A stretch of DNA of 64,000 nucleotides from Phoenix dactylifera (taxonomy: Eukaryota > Streptophyta > Magnoliopsida > Arecales > Arecaceae), in the NCBI RefSeq assembly GCF_009389715.1, contig NC_052399.1, positions 9,116,585 to 9,180,584 on the forward strand, given 5' to 3'. The notes beneath the pieces are model-generated. The model saw only the letters and a list, made by a program, of their open reading frames with translations, was not told the origin of the DNA and made no database searches. This document shows positions 1 to 14,900 of the stretch, piece after piece. The first letter of the stretch is position 1. Each line of letters begins with the position of its first letter. The translations under genes were made by a program, and so were the position numbers.

Positions 1-1368
1 ATTTATGTTTGAATGTTTGGAAGGGCAAGAGGTAGAATTAGTGCACTCGTGTTGTGATGCAGTTAAATAAGCAATTATATGGAAAGCTCGAAACACTCCT
101 ATTATTCATATTTTAGAAATTAGGCCAATCATTTTTTTAAAAATTAATCCATTCTTGATTTAGTAAAATTAAGAATCGTAGTAGTCATAATAATGAATCG
201 GAGTTCTCTTAGCATATATTCTCAATAAATGGGTATTGTCAAGCAAAAGTTGTTTCAACATGGGGTACAGATTATTTTTTATATAGTAGTATGGATTGTT
301 TTTCATATGCAAGAGACAGAATGGATTCTAGCATCCATAATTTACTAAGTTTAAAAAATCTATCCATTTCCTTTTTTCGAAAATATGAATGGTGGAAAGT
401 AGCATGCGACATAAACAAATTTATATGAAATAATGATCCTAATTCAAGATATCACGATCAAAAAGAGTAAGTGAAACTAGAACACAGAAAACAATAGATT
501 TATTATTCAAAATAATGAAAATCATATATAAAATGTTGGATGGTGGTTATCAATATTCAAATGAATAATCCTTTACACTGGACAAGGCAGATGGGGGTTC
601 CACCAACCAAAAGCTCCAAAATTATAATATTCATTGGAATTAAATATAATATATTATATATGTTTTAAATGTATTGGAAGGAGAAAAAAAAAGTAGAGCA
701 ATGGTATATAACCATTAAATCTTCATTTGGAAATCTTAATAAAACCATAACGTGATAGAGGCACAACTATTGTCTCTTCCTTGGTGGTGCAACTCAGGGC
801 GATGCCATCAAGAAAATCTCGTAGAACTATATTATTTATATTTTAGAAACGAGACAAACCAATTTCGCAAGAAAATTCATTTTTTATTTAGTAGAGTAAA
901 TTATCATAATTTTTCAAATATTCAATCAAATAAGGACCCTAAACCAAATTGATATTACCTCACAACCCTCATACCTCAGGTAAGGAGTTTGACACAGTAA
1001 AGAACCATAACTTATAAAGCGAGACAATCAAATCGCTCCAAAACCATAAGCTATAGAAAGTTATAAGGGGAAGGAAAGAGAATTTGAGGGAAGGAACGCG
1101 GTGGGATGGCAGTTATTTCAAAACGCGGAGCGTGGAATTATCAAAAATTTCATGATAAAGATTAGAAAAGAAGTATTTAATTATCGGCCCTCAGACTTAT
1201 GCGACAACATATTCCTCCGAACACGCGCATAGCTACCTCTATGCGGTAAAGAGAAAAAGCCAGCATTTCTCCCTTTGGGCGCCGTTCATTTAGTAGGCCC
1301 CGCAACGTGGACGGCAGATCGACTCCTCGCATATAATTTTTATCTTCTTCTTCAAAGCGAGAGCTCAC
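1..1368. other. AT-rich intergenic DNA and RING-CH gene upstream region
   Basis: No coding region or recognisable transposon protein is visible. The DNA is AT-rich with scattered homopolymer runs. From about 1060 it becomes richer in GC. Two GA/CT-rich tracts (about 1377-1400 and 1500-1550) precede the RING-CH start codon and probably belong to its promoter and 5' UTR. I saw no convincing TATA box. Confidence 0.4.
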
Positions 1369-1618
1369 TAACGATTAGAGAGAGATAGAGAGAGGGCGGA
1401 GAAATAAAAGTAAACCCCCTCCTCCCCTTCGACAAGGGAAGCTCGGAGCGAGAGGGAGAGAGAGCGAGCTTGGGAGGAGAATTCTAGGGCTTTATTCCAT
1501 GAGTTTTCTCTCCTCCTCTTCTCTTCCTCCTCTCTCTCTTTGATCCGACGGCATCTCCTTCCATTCCTCTCTTTCTCTCGCTCCGTCTCCGTAACTTGTC
1601 CTTGTCGCTGAGCTCGAG

Positions 1619-4600
1619 ATGACGAGCAAGGTGGATCCGGGGAGCTCCTCCCCGCTGATCGCCCCTGGTCCGGTGCTGGAGCCCGGTGAGATCGACCTCG
1701 AAGCCGGCCAAGGGGAGCAATTACAGTGCCGGATCTGCCTCGAGACCGATGGTGACCCTTCTCGCTCACCTTTCCCCTCTTAATTCCTCAACTAATTTCC
1801 TGAATTTTCTGGAATTATCGTTTCCGTAAATCTCACTCCAATTTCGACTCCATTTGATGAAAATTGTGGAAATGGAGAGGAAATTTGAGTAAATTTAGTT
1901 CTAGGATCGGTTCGATCTTCCAAAATTTACAGTAAAAAGGAGGAAAAGGTGGATTTTTTTCACGCAAAACAATATTTGTTTTTCCTTTTAAGTGGTAGAA
2001 TAAGCGACCGAGTTGTTTGTTTTTGGGTTCTCAGGAAGGGATTTCATAGCTCCTTGCAAGTGCAAGGGAACTTCCAAGTATGTTCATCGGGAATGTCTGG
2101 ACCACTGGCGGGCTGTGAGGGTAAGTTGCTGTTTATCTGATGCAGTTTGTGCGGTTATATGATTAAGCTTGCACGCTTTAAGTAATTATGTTCATCATGC
2201 AGAGCAGTATAGGGAAAAACCCTACCCATTTTTGTATTTGGGTTTAATTTTGGTGTTTTGATACTAAATTTAGAGATTTAACCTGAGGTCATGTTTAGCC
2301 GTACCATTGCATAACTACGACTCATGCCATAGAAGCCAAGGCCATGGAAGGTTCGGTCTAATATTTGTTCTGGATGAGGAAAAAATAAATGTTTGGGTTT
2401 TGATGAAAATTTTGACTCAAAAGCCAAGGTACAAGGCATTTGGCACGGGGGAATTTGTAGTTTTCTCTATGAAGTTAGTTAAGGTAGGCATTGAAACAAT
2501 GGAAAAACTTAAGATGTATGCATTATAAAATTGCGAAGGAGAGATTTCAAAAGGAGAACATCAGAGGATGTGGATAAATTGAACAATTCAACGTGGTGTG
2601 ATAGAGAACTTGATAAGGATGTCATGATTTGCGCAACAGAGATATGAGGATTTGCCAGTTAAGGTGAGAATTTTGTCATCTGTCCAAGAAAGATGAAGGG
2701 AGGCCCTGAATTATTTTACTTGAGCATATAAGAAAGGATTATATATTGCTCATTGAGAGAGTAGGTAGCATATAATTGCAGTTGGTGAAAAGGAATTATT
2801 TGTAAATCCTTCCCCATTGATTTGGAAAAGGGCTCCTACCCCATGATACAATGGCAATAATGATTTATTTCCATCAATCTCTTCCATATGCCTGAAATTT
2901 ATAATGCAGTTTGGTAATGTTATTCAAACATTTTTGGACTCACATTACTATGTATTGTTTAATCCTTTGTATTTCTGATGAGCAAATAAGTATCTGATCT
3001 GCCATGGACCAATAACATCTCTAGGGATGAGCCTATGCATGACCGAGACTGTCCTGCTCCTTATATCTGAAGTCAAAGGCACTCTCCTCTGGTGTACTAA
3101 GTGCTTTCCAGACCTGCCTATAACTGTATCCTATTTGTGTTGGTGAAATTAAATACTGATGGGTTGTTGGTTATTTATTATATTTTAAATATGGCTGGGG
3201 TTCATGAAAATGGTCAAATGGTGAGTAGAGATGGATGTGGAAAATAACATTTATAGACCATGCGTGAAGAGACTTAAGAATGTCAATATTCAGTTTGGCA
3301 CTTGGAAAAGAGAAATCTGATAGGGAAATGGATGCCGAGTTGCTGATTTAGATTCAAGCTTTAGAATTAATGATAGTAGAATTGAGTCTGGTTGAAGTCT
3401 TAGAGAAATAAGAGAACAAAATTCAAATTCGGTTATAAAGATTGGTCAGAAGAGAAGACTGAAAACAAATTTAAGGCTTGGCAGTTTAAAAGGTCAGTGA
3501 CGCTCTTCTAAAGACACTCCACCTCAAATTTATAGATGTGGATTCCTTTAAATATTTGTTTCTTTCAATTCTGCAAGATTATCTTCAGTCAAAATCAGCT
3601 TGACTCCAATCATTTATCCATATTCTCCAGGAAGGGTTTGCATTTGCCCATTGTACAACCTGCAAGGCTCCTTACTACTTGAGGGTTCATGTTCATGCAG
3701 ACAGGAAATGGAGAACCTTGAAGTTCAGATTCTTTGTGACTAGAGATATATTGTTTATCTTTACAGTTGTTCAACTTGTAAGTTTATGATGATTTTTTAT
3801 CTATTCTTGGCTGCTTTTAAAATATGTGTAGTTTCAATGTCACTTCTGTTGCCCACCTTTTATGAGCATCTGATTCACATGCACAGGTAATTTCTTCATT
3901 GGCATATCTGGTGTATCTGGTTGATAGCTATCAGCAATACTGGCTGCGTGTGGCCTGGGGTTTCGAGGGTGAACTTAGTTTCTACTATATATGTGGTAAA
4001 TTCTTAGACCACGAAGAGCTTTTGATATTTTTTTTTTAAAAAAAGGTTATTTTACTTTAATGACAATGGTTTGCTTCAAAATGTCTCTTCAGTCTAAACC
4101 GCGTGTTTATGGTTGAAATTCCTACAAATTGCAATGTTTGTTGAAATGCTGTTTACGTTTCCCATGAAATAGAGATATGTGCTATATACTTTAATCAGCT
4201 CTCTCTTTTTTCCCTTAATACTCAATACACACACATATTATAATTTGGTAGAATTTTATGTTTCATTTGTCACTATGTTTTTTTTTTTTTTTTGAATTTG
4301 TGTTGGAATTATAGAACTAGCAGACTGTCCACTGATATTAGTAAATATAAACAGTTACAATATTATGTCATTATTTAGTCAGGATCCTGATTATCAATAA
4401 CCATATAGCTTGTTTTATCATGTCAAAAAAAGGAAACTGATCATGGGTCGCATGAAGCAACAATGTGGGGATGTGGATGAGTGGGACACTTGCAGAAAGA
4501 AGAAGGCGTCAATTATAGGCAATATGCATATGTATAATAAGTGGTCAACTTATAAATAGCAAACAAGCCATTAGCACAATCGTTGCACATCTCTGTCTGA

Positions 4601-7600
4601 GAGATGGTTTTCTCTTCAAACTGGAGGTATTTTCCCAACTGATTGATGGGATGATTCTTCCATCATTTTTGTGAGATGATTGGTGTGGCACTTTGTTGTT
4701 CCAAAAGATATAACATGCATATGCTAATGCTATATTTGGACAGTCGGACCTGATTGAAGACAAAAGCTTGAGGTAGTACTGATGTAGATGTCAGTGGCAA
4801 CTTGGGCAGGTGCAGACATGGTAACAACAAACTATACTAATTGATAAAGATGTTTAATTTGATGATTTATAAAGTTGCGCAACTCAAGCAGTAAGAGAAA
4901 ACCCATAAGTATCATTACAAGCGAGAAGATAATCATTAACAACTACTGACAGATGACATTGCTGTATATAGCCATCATCACTGTTTATTTCATTGATGCT
5001 GCAATGCCTACATCAATAGGTGATAGCTGTCGACAAAGCTTGAACTTGACGAACCTTGCTTATACCTTGATAGGATGGGGTCCTTGTGCTCTACCATGAC
5101 TGTAGGAATTACCTATATTATCAGAAAGGTGGGTGCCTGGCATTCTGTAAGACGATTGGCCAATAGCATTCACATAGCTTACACAAATGCGCAAGTAGCT
5201 AACAAGGGCAATGTTGGTGCATAAAGCAAGTGAAATAATGCATTTTAACTTGAAAACTAGTGCAGTATCACCAGGCAGTAGTATGAGGGACTGGGGACTG
5301 GGGACATGCAATGCAAGAATGGCCAAAAAACCAGATTCAACACCGTAAAAATGAGTGTTACTTATTTTGATTGGACATGGCAATCTTCAACACAAATGCT
5401 TCAAAGTTGGTCAAGAAGCACACAGAAATCAAAGGAACCTCTAAAGTGGATCAAAACTAGACAGTGAATTGCAGCAATATGAGGTCAAATTATTAAAAAA
5501 AAAATCCACCAAAACCTTTGCTTCTGGATGCTAAAGACCATCAACACTCTGGAGGGGATGAACCTAAGGAAAGGTTATAAATAACCGAAGAAGAGGATTT
5601 CTGATGACTTAGTTGAGAAACAAAAGTTGAAACTGAGGCCTAGTAGGAGGCTCCAGGCAAAGAGGATGAACCAATTTGACACATCAAGAGGGGGAGGGAG
5701 GGAGGGAGGGAGAGAGGGAGAATGAATGGAAGAATCCCTGGGCCAGTGAACTTTTTCGAAGTCAATCTAAGAGAATTAGATCCCTGCACCAACAGTAACT
5801 TGGTTCAGTCTCTTATGACACCCAAACAACTAAGCATAAAATTATTCACTTGTCTCCCTAACCTTGAAAATCTTTTTGTGATCAACCCTTGACTTGAGGC
5901 CATTTCTCTATCATGAACAAAAGCTTTATGGTTCTGTCAAATTCTGGCTATGCTCCATTTGAGGTATGAATGTTTAGGAGTGGTCCAGTGCTTCAATTCA
6001 TTGGTAGGGATGGAAAATAGGTGCAGTATCTTGTAGTTGTTTTCCATAGTCCATAAAAGAGCCTAGGATGGACTCTGTACCTCTGGTTCTGGAAATCTGC
6101 TATGTGATTGTCATCCCACAAAGGCTAGAGTGATTAAAGTGAAAGAGCCAAATTACTGATTTCCCCCTGAAAAAAAAGAGCCATATTTATGGATATTATG
6201 GAAGAGGCATGCGCATGCTGGTGTACATACAATCTAGAGTGATTAAAGTTAAAGAGCCAAATTTCTGATTGCTGCCATAAAAAGAAGAGCCATATTTATG
6301 TACGTTATGGAAGAAGCATGCACACGGCTGCACACACGCATGCATAATGCATTGTATAATGGGTACACCTATGTGCTTAAATATCTCGACATCTGTAATT
6401 GGTGTTTGATGATCGGATTAATTCTTTACATTTTGAGCTTGGAAATCTTTAAATTTTGGATTGAGAAAATTTTGTGCTTGTGGTTGGGATGTTTGCACGT
6501 GTTGAATCTTAAGCTTCAATTTTGTTATATTATATCTTATTATTATATATCTCTTCCCACTCATGCTGATTTTTTTATTATCATTGTGGGCAATTGCAGG
6601 GGCCCTACTATTTTTTGCTTTGCTTGGATTGTCTGGATGCTTCATAACTTGCTATGATCGTCGAGTACGCAATGATTTGGCTCAGCCTTGTCGAGAATTA
6701 TGTCTCTGTTGCTGTCAACCAGGGTAAGTGCTGCATCTAATTTAATTTAATTCTTAATAATGCGATGTGCATTCTCAATATATTGACTTCCATGGTAATG
6801 CTTTATCCTTTGGTGCATGCTGATTTTGGAATAAAATCTTTTCTTTTTTATTGCTAAAGCCTGTGTGTAGTTCTTATTTAGTTTACATTCTCGTTATCGA
6901 GTTTTGGATTCATGCTGATTTTGGAATATCGTATTTGCTCTTAAATGCAAAGTCTTTACACGAGCTTAAGACACAAGCAAAAACTAAAGCATTAAATAAA
7001 AAGGAATTCTATCTCTTTCGCTTTCTCTGTGACACAAATATGCACCTTTCTCTCTTCATCTTGGTTTATGATGAATGTTTGTATGCTAAATAACATCAGT
7101 TTCTTTTTTTCCCTCCTTTCAGAATGTGCGCTGATTGCCATCTCCCTGGCACGCTCTGTATGTGGACCGACTGTACTACTTGTTTTGAAAGTTGTGCAAG
7201 TACAGCAGGTGAATGTGGATGCTTGGGAGGTGCTGGAGAAGCTGGGCTACCATTGCTGTTTATCATGGGATTGATTGTGCTTGGGCTATTCACTATTATT
7301 GGCATATTCTATAGCGTGCTTGTGGCAACAATGGTTGGCCAACGGATTTGGCAGCGGCATTATCATATACTAGCTAAACGAATGCTAACAAAAGTGAGTC
7401 CTGATTTCTTAGTCGCATGTTTCTTTTATTCTTTTGCCATGGTGCAAATTCATGATTCCATGTAATCAATGTGTGGTGTAGTTGATCCTTTGTTTGCTTG
7501 ATAGAACCATAACATAAAAAATATCTGATCTATTTTTTTTTTCATTAATTTGTTCAACATCTCAGCTGGATATCACTTAATGAAGCTAATCACCTCTTAA

Positions 7601-7713
7601 ATGATTATCAGGAGTATGTTGTGGAGGATGTTGATGGCGAGGGCATGGACTGGTGCCCACCACCCCTTCCACCCGAGCATGTTCAGCAGCTAAAGTCTCT
7701 CGGGCTCCTGTAA
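1619..7713 (+). CDS. RING-CH (RINGv) membrane-bound E3 ubiquitin-protein ligase, 323 aa, 7 exons
   Basis: Predicted coding exons: 1619-1751, 2035-2120, 3631-3777, 3887-3995, 6600-6723, 7123-7393, 7612-7713; all introns are GT-AG and phases join without a stop (972 nt). An N-terminal C4HC3 RING-CH finger has ligands Cys37, Cys40, Cys52, Cys54, His62, Cys65, Cys81, Cys84, the MARCH-type arrangement that recruits a ubiquitin-loaded E2. Three hydrophobic segments follow (about 113-135, 154-176, 243-270), so it is probably an integral membrane ligase with the RING facing the cytosol. A Cys-rich stretch lies between the second and third segments (about 190-233), and the acidic, proline-containing tail ends near residue 323. 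It resembles the plant 'RING/FYVE/PHD zinc finger superfamily' MARCH-like proteins; substrate and exact membrane are unknown. The start is the first ATG after a CT-rich leader. Intron 4 (2.6 kb) holds a tandem duplication. The gene converges on ATG14. Confidence 0.93.
6125..6340. repeat. 109-bp tandem duplication inside intron 4 of the RING-CH gene
   Basis: Two diverged direct copies, about 6125-6233 and 6234-6340, each begin with CTAGAGTGATTAAAG. They share the order of the blocks AAAGAGCCAAAT, AAGAGCCATATTTATG and TTATGGAAGA. They are imperfect (substitutions and small gaps), so the duplication is not recent. It lies about 260 bp before the exon 5 acceptor. Confidence 0.8.
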
Positions 7714-8908
7714 CTCAATCCTTTAGCTCAACATCATGTTGCGCTTAAGAGATGCACATGGAAAGGCACAAGAGGGTTGCACCATGTGTTTATGTGGACA
7801 CTCTTCTTCTGACATTTAATTTGTGTTACCATATCCCTCAAGTTAAGCTTCACTTTATACACAGTGTATTTTCCATTTGTAAATGATGAGACACAGCAGT
7901 CCGCCATGCCATGGCAGCATCTTTAATGTTACGATCACAGGATGTTCCTACTTTTTATTGAGTAAAGCATACGTGGAGCTGTCTTCATTGTACCCTCTCA
8001 GATGGCTTTGGATCTACTGCTTTAGGAAATTGGGGGCAAGTATGACTATGTTAATGCCTCGACCTCGTGATTGGACTCGGTGCCATTTCTGATTTATCTG
8101 ACATAAACGGTGAGAGACTCATAGCATAATTATAGTTCCACTACTGGGAACATATCAAACATGATCAGACCGGAGTCTTTGATTGCTTGGCAAAGGGTAT
8201 GACCATTGAGACGAGCCCTAATTTATAAGATTAAATTTTAATAACCAGAAGTCACAAGCATGTCAAAGCTGCCCAGCACAAGAGAGCAGCAACCGAGTTG
8301 GCTGTTTACAGGTCTAGTTGGTTTCTATCTTCTCAGTCCTAGTATCCATGAAACTACGAGGCCAAATTTAACTGGAATGTGACTATCGGTCCGCTGGGTT
8401 ATTTCGATCCGCATAGTGGCTTCTAATGGTTTCGCATATCAACAAACTTAGATATCTTCGGGTTACCTGATGAGACTGGATTCTGGATGGGCAGATAGCC
8501 AATTACTAAATACCCTCTTTCATCAATGCTCCGGCGGAGCACTATAAACAAAACGATAGTTGTAGCAAGGAATTGTTCTACAGACTAATTATCCAAAAAG
8601 CAGCTCAAAGCTTTGCCAAATTGGCATAATTCAAGTAAATTGCCGTTACTATAATTAATGTACAACAAGACATAAGCTTCTCCCCAGCTAAAAGCATTAA
8701 TTTGTTGGATAAAATCAGGAGCTATACTTCTGTGCTACAAAACTACAAGGAAAAGCTATTTACAGCCAGAAAAAAAGGGCAACAATTAGTTATGTACATC
8801 GAAATTACACAGTAAGAGACGTATTGTGAAAGAGCAGCTGGTGCCTTGCTAGTTTTTCGTAGCATTTATGAACATTACCCGTGTCCGAAGTTCAACATCT
8901 CCAACCTG
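7714..8908. other. Convergent intergenic spacer with both 3' UTRs
   Basis: About 1.2 kb separates the RING-CH stop codon (+) from the ATG14 stop codon (-). The 3' UTRs of both genes should lie here, facing one another. No transposon, RNA gene or additional coding region is supported. Confidence 0.5.
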
Positions 8909-11900
8909 CTATGGTGGTGGGAGAAAGGTTGGGTGCTCCACTATATCCCAACCTTCCACAAGGCTTTCAGATCTTTCCGACTCAATCATCTCGTCCGAGC
9001 AAAGAAAACTAGTAGCAGAGTTTGAGAACTGGTTGCCATTAGCATTTGGCTGATTGACACAGTAAATTAAATATGAGATTGAACAGACTTGAAGGCGACA
9101 AAATAAATATTATATATCCACATATGGCTTACCATTATTGTTGTGCGCATACTCTCCACTAAACTACTTGATGAAACCCCTGAATTTGCATTCCATACTG
9201 ATCTGTTCATCAGCTGAGCTTCCTTATCAGACCTGTGAATCAGAAAGAGGAAACATTATATACCGCAAAAAAAAAAAGAGGAGGGGGAGTAGAAGAGAGA
9301 CATTATCACTACAAGCAGCATTTACCCCTGAAAAATGTGAACTATCAACAAGAAATTATAACAACTTAGGGTTGTTTTATGGCCAGATCAAGTAATCACA
9401 TTTTAAACTGTTCGCAGTAGTAATTTCAGATTCATTTACATGTGATGTCTGAGCCTCACGCTCATTGTCTTCTCAACTATAGGATGTGAGTTTTGCTTGT
9501 GCGCTTTCAGTTTTGTGGGCACACATGCATGCATTCATATGGATATATGGAATTCCCAAAATGACTGCAATACCTTTCCAATATCATCTGAGCAAACATG
9601 CACAAGTATTTTGCATGTGCCATGCATGTGCCTTTCACCAGGGGATGAGGGCTGAATACAGGAGTGAGGACCCTGGCACTTCCCACTGTACAGAGGCTGC
9701 ACTTCTGTGGAGTCTGGGCCCTTCACAAGCACTGGATAAAAAATCCCAAAAGCCCTACTTGTATCCTTGCTATAATCTAAAAAAGGAATAATGCGAAACT
9801 AACATCGACACTCGCAATGCACCCTAAAAAATAAGGGTTCTAGCATCTAACCTTCAGCTTATAGTGGGGCACACCAAACAGACACATTGGTCTTCACCTC
9901 TAAACAAGCAATAACCTGAATTTTTGTAGCTGTTGTGAGGACTGATGCTAGCTTAGTATTTTTTAGTAAAAAAACCACCACAATTCACTTGTAAAACTGA
10001 TGTTCTTTCTAATCAAAACTTCTTAATAGATCAATGTTCAAGTTGTTGTGGTGGGAGCATGCATGAGGAGAAGATGGTTTGATCAAAATATGATTGAAAT
10101 TTCAAGATTTGCTGAAGGGTGAATTTATTAGAAGAACTAGATTCTGTTGCCCTCTATTTCAGTTTTACTTTTTTTTTAATACAGCCTTTCACAAGACATC
10201 TTTTGTAAAGTAGCGTGCATTTTCTTACAGTTAAGCATAAAAATATGATGTGTTTTATTTATCCAATTATCTTAGCACTCCCATCTAAAATATTTGTACA
10301 TGTGCCGTATCATAAAGCAATGGCAAGGCAAATATATCGATGAGTTCCAAAGGAATCAAAAAAATCAGAGACTTGCAATTAAAATAGCAAGTTTATATGC
10401 CTTAAATGAGTAATGAAAATATTCTAACTCGAATAGTTATAATAGTTGACCAAAAATTAAAATGATAACCTGGAAAGAATATGTGCGAAAACTCATCTAG
10501 AAAAAGATGACTGGAATTATACCTTGAGCATGCCATCTTCAATGACAAAACAGATCGCAGTTCCCTTGATGAAGATAGAGTGGCCAACAATTTTGCAAAT
10601 GCTTCAAAATTGGAAGCTTCAGAAGGTACATCCAAGCACAAAGAATTATAGCAGTAAGCTGTAATGCATGACACACTTTTGTTGAGTAGTGATATTCCTT
10701 TCTGCAGGTCCTTGTGAGTTTCGACAGAATGTGGAGAAGCAGAAGAATAATTAGAGCTACTACTTCCAGAAGTATCTTCTGGCTCCACGGAAGCAACACC
10801 AAAATTGCTGGAGCTTCTGTCAGACCATGAATTGTCGTCACTGGAGCAGCAGCAGTTCTGCCTCGGAATAAAAAGTGGATACTCCTTGCTGCACAAGTGG
10901 CCTAAAATCATCATGTAAAGTGGACATGAATTTAATTTATTTAAAATTCCTTTCCCAATAAGCACCTTTGTGAAGACGGATGTGTATCCCAATATGAATT
11001 TCGCTGCCATATGCATGAGCAAGAACCCTGAAGTAAAAGTGCAACAAGAAGAGTTAAAATATTAGAATAATGTCCTATATGGGTAATCCAGCAAGATTAT
11101 TTTTTTGCTGGATTTGTGGATTCGGCAGCCATTTTGAGCATGGCCCATATCAACCCAACACCCACCAGTCTGAATCCCATAGGAAGAAAAAAAAGACTTC
11201 AATGGTTCTTTTTCTCCTTCCTGCAGACCAACAGGCCCACAAGCTGAGATTTAGGATGGGATCTTAGTGGGTCCTTAGAAGATGCAGGCTGGGTAAGCGA
11301 ACAGGCTCGATTCCTACAGGATATTCCTGCAGCAATATCCAAACAGGCCCTATAACAGTTGGAAAAGAAGGAATTGCCATGAAAAGCATATTGTAGAAAT
11401 ACAAAGCAATAGGGGAGGGGGGGTAACCAACAGGTTGCATTCACCAAGTAAGATGCAATGTTTTTGCAGGAATCATGATGCAGGTAAAACAAAGGAAGCA
11501 TAGACTTCTACCATTTATCTCATAGTGCATGTATCTACCTTTATACATGCATGTGTGCATGATACGTACATATGTAGATGGAGAATTCGTTTTTTGATGG
11601 AATTTAATATAAGCATGTGCGTGATTACTAGGATCTTGATGCTTAGACTATGACATACAAGTTCTACTATTGATTATGGTCATTCTTATTCAATTCATCC
11701 ATCAAAGCTTACCGCAAAACCACAATTATGAAGGGCTGGAGCAGCCAAGTTTCGGACAACAAGATTTAGAAGTTGGACCACGTACCTGCCATACAACCAG
11801 AGACAAGAATTTTGTGGTTAATTCATATAAAAAGAGATCTAATTGATGCATCAACACTTGTTATACCAAAAACCCACCCCACCCCACCCCACCCCAAAAA

Positions 11901-14900
11901 AAAAAAGAGAAAGAAAAGAAATGGATAATATCAATTTAACAATTGAAAAACCAATATCATGAATCTCTTACAGACCAATAAAGTGTCTAAAAGGTACACA
12001 TAAACACCATGTAAGCCTAATTGCAACATTGTCGGGGAAATTAGGAAGACCAAAAATCGAGGAACACGAATATCATGGAGTTCTAGCAGTAAGAAGAATT
12101 CACCCCAGAGAGGCTGCAAGCTCTTCAGATGGAACTGAATGCGGATCAAGTCCTCTAGGTAAGCGTGCATTGCATATTTGATCAAATGGACCACTAGACC
12201 CATCCTTTCTTTCACCATCTGGATTCACCTGGGAGATGAACAACGAAAACATTATTTGAAACTGTACAAGAATAGTCATCCAAACTATTAAAAAAAAAAA
12301 TCTTAATGGATCAATGAAACTTGTGATGAAGAAGTTAGGAGAAGGAAATCATAAAGCTTATCAAAATTTACATGCATCTCCCTAACATATGTCTTTGATA
12401 AGTTGGAGCACAGGAAACTTCCAATAACTCGTAAAGTATATCAGCAGTATTTGTACTGTACAAAAAGGCATCAGAAGATCTCAGATCATGTTTATACAGG
12501 GAATCACATTCATGATAAGACTTTTTTTATTAAATAGATATCATAAATAAATGAATAGTAGATTATTTGTGCGATAAGCTCCTTGAAAATTTGGATAGTG
12601 CTAAGATATTACTCTGCAATCTAATTTCTTGCTTCACTTTAACCAAGAAAAGGTATCTTATCCATATGAGTTCGGATCCATGGTTAAACCTAAAACCCGT
12701 CGAAGTTTGAGAATGGCTTATGACTACTTACAACCTCATGTCAGCCTCCTGAGCCAATACTTCTTATATTGATCTTCTATATAAAGGGAATCATAATCTA
12801 AAACTAATTGAGTCATTGTTCGTTTGGAACAATGGTTGGAAATGGACCATATTAAGAAAAGTATGGATTTGCATTGGATGTTGTACTAAAGAGGGTAGGA
12901 TTCAAGAAGCAAAAGTGTAGTCAAAGAAAAAGCAGAGATTGTGGTGGAAGATATGGCATGAGGATAGATGGATACGAGGACTCGCAAAGCTATGTTTTAA
13001 CTCAAAAGTACAAAGCTATTGAGTATGATTTTGATCACATGTCTAAATTTGTTACCTCAAAAACTTACAAACTACCTATAATGTTTTGACTTCATATTGG
13101 GCAATGGACATTACAGTGCGCTGAATGGTACATAAATTACTTCTACTAAAGCATCATTTTTCACATCCTCAAGCAATTCAAACCCGAAAGCAGGGATGCA
13201 AATGGGCCAAGCCTGGGTTGGGGGTTTGCAAAATTCTCTGTAGGGCCAGAAACCCGGCCCGAATAATGTAAACGATGGCCTGCATGCTGGGCCATTTGCG
13301 TCCCCAGCCAAAAGGCTCAAATTTGCAACAGAAGTTGAAAACTGAGCAGTGGGCTTCTCCAATATTTACTTCCATCAAATGTCAGTCACAGCACAAAAAG
13401 GACAAGATGTCTTTTCCTAAATCACAAACCAAGTCAACTGCATAGTTGCAATTATTGAGCATTATCATATATTAAATACTATCTTTATGCTATCAGGCCA
13501 TCATTCAAGTTCGGGCTCGGTGTGCTAACTGATGCAAACTTGCAAAGTGTGCTTGTGCAGACCACTTAAGACCCCAGCGACGATTATCTTACATTGTTAC
13601 ATACCATTCAAAACCAACAGTTCAAATGTGTCATGGAAAAGAAATCAGTATATGTAAATGCTGCTGATTGTGCAACATTTAGCTAATATTTGGCATAATA
13701 TAGTGTAGCAATGCTCCAGGAAAAGGGTGGAAAACTTTGGATAGTATTAGTATTTTATATCTAATGTCCTGGCTGCATCTCATCCTCACAGAAGTAAAAT
13801 CCCATAAAACAAGACAGAATTATATACAGTAGTTCCTGCTACAACTATGCAGCACACTCTCATTAAAGGTCTATTTTCCATCTCACCAAGCACATGACTA
13901 TTAGGAGGTTCTGGTTGTCTTTGTTCATTATTCAGTAACCCAAAGACATTATGAATGTTATGGTTCCTGGTAGCAACAATACAGGTTCTGCAAACCTTGT
14001 TATAGATTACTTGGCCCGTGATAGAAATATAAAATGATATGTAAATATAACCAAACCATGTTAAGAATTTACAGAAAGTTGATTGCTAATCGCAGTATTT
14101 ATAACTGTTGTCTACATATATAACTTGTGTTCATTTGCATGTTAGGTTCCTGTGCACATAACCTTAACCATCCAACTTTGTCCCAATTATTTGGGTGCCC
14201 ATACAGTGAAAATCAACTCTAAAGAGTTGTTTCTGTGTCTATTTTTGGAATGTGCTGGTTTGGCTGTGTCAGAAATGCATTATGGTACTTGTTGGCTCTC
14301 GGAATAATCTAAAAACTGTTTTGAGTGAGGAGAAAATAGAATAAGTGAAATTTTCTAGGCATCATTAAGAAATTTATTAAAGTCGAAAAAATGATGCAAG
14401 GAACTTGCTTGAAGAAAAAAACAAGACTGGTAGAGAAACAAGCAATAAAGCAAAATGCCAACCCCATAACTACGTGTAAGATAATATAAAAGGGAAGATG
14501 ACAACTAGTGAGCTGGCTAATTTATCTTTATTTTTCTTTTTCTTCAGAATGCAGCATTAGAAGAATTATTGACAGAACTAGCATGATCCTACCAGGGTAT
14601 TTTTGCCTCATTATGCCTTTATTGATACCAGAGTGTTCAGAACAGTGAATGGGAAGGCAGTGACATTAAAATTCTTTTGACCTCTTGGTATTCTTGAACT
14701 TATTTAATGGGATAGAACGAACTTTCCTGCCGGTTTCACCCATCAAGATCATGATGCAGCAGTTAAAATAATACATGCAGCAAAAGGTTGGAAATCATCT
14801 CCTGCTCGAATAGACTTACTTGAAAAGGGTTTAAGGCTTTAAGCTTCATCCATTTTGGTGTTGTGCTTTAATCTGGCTGATTAAACACATATAGGACTGT

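Noticed and set aside
6298..6657. 119-codon open frame
   Set aside because: It is intron 4 sequence of the RING-CH gene read into exon 5 in a different frame.
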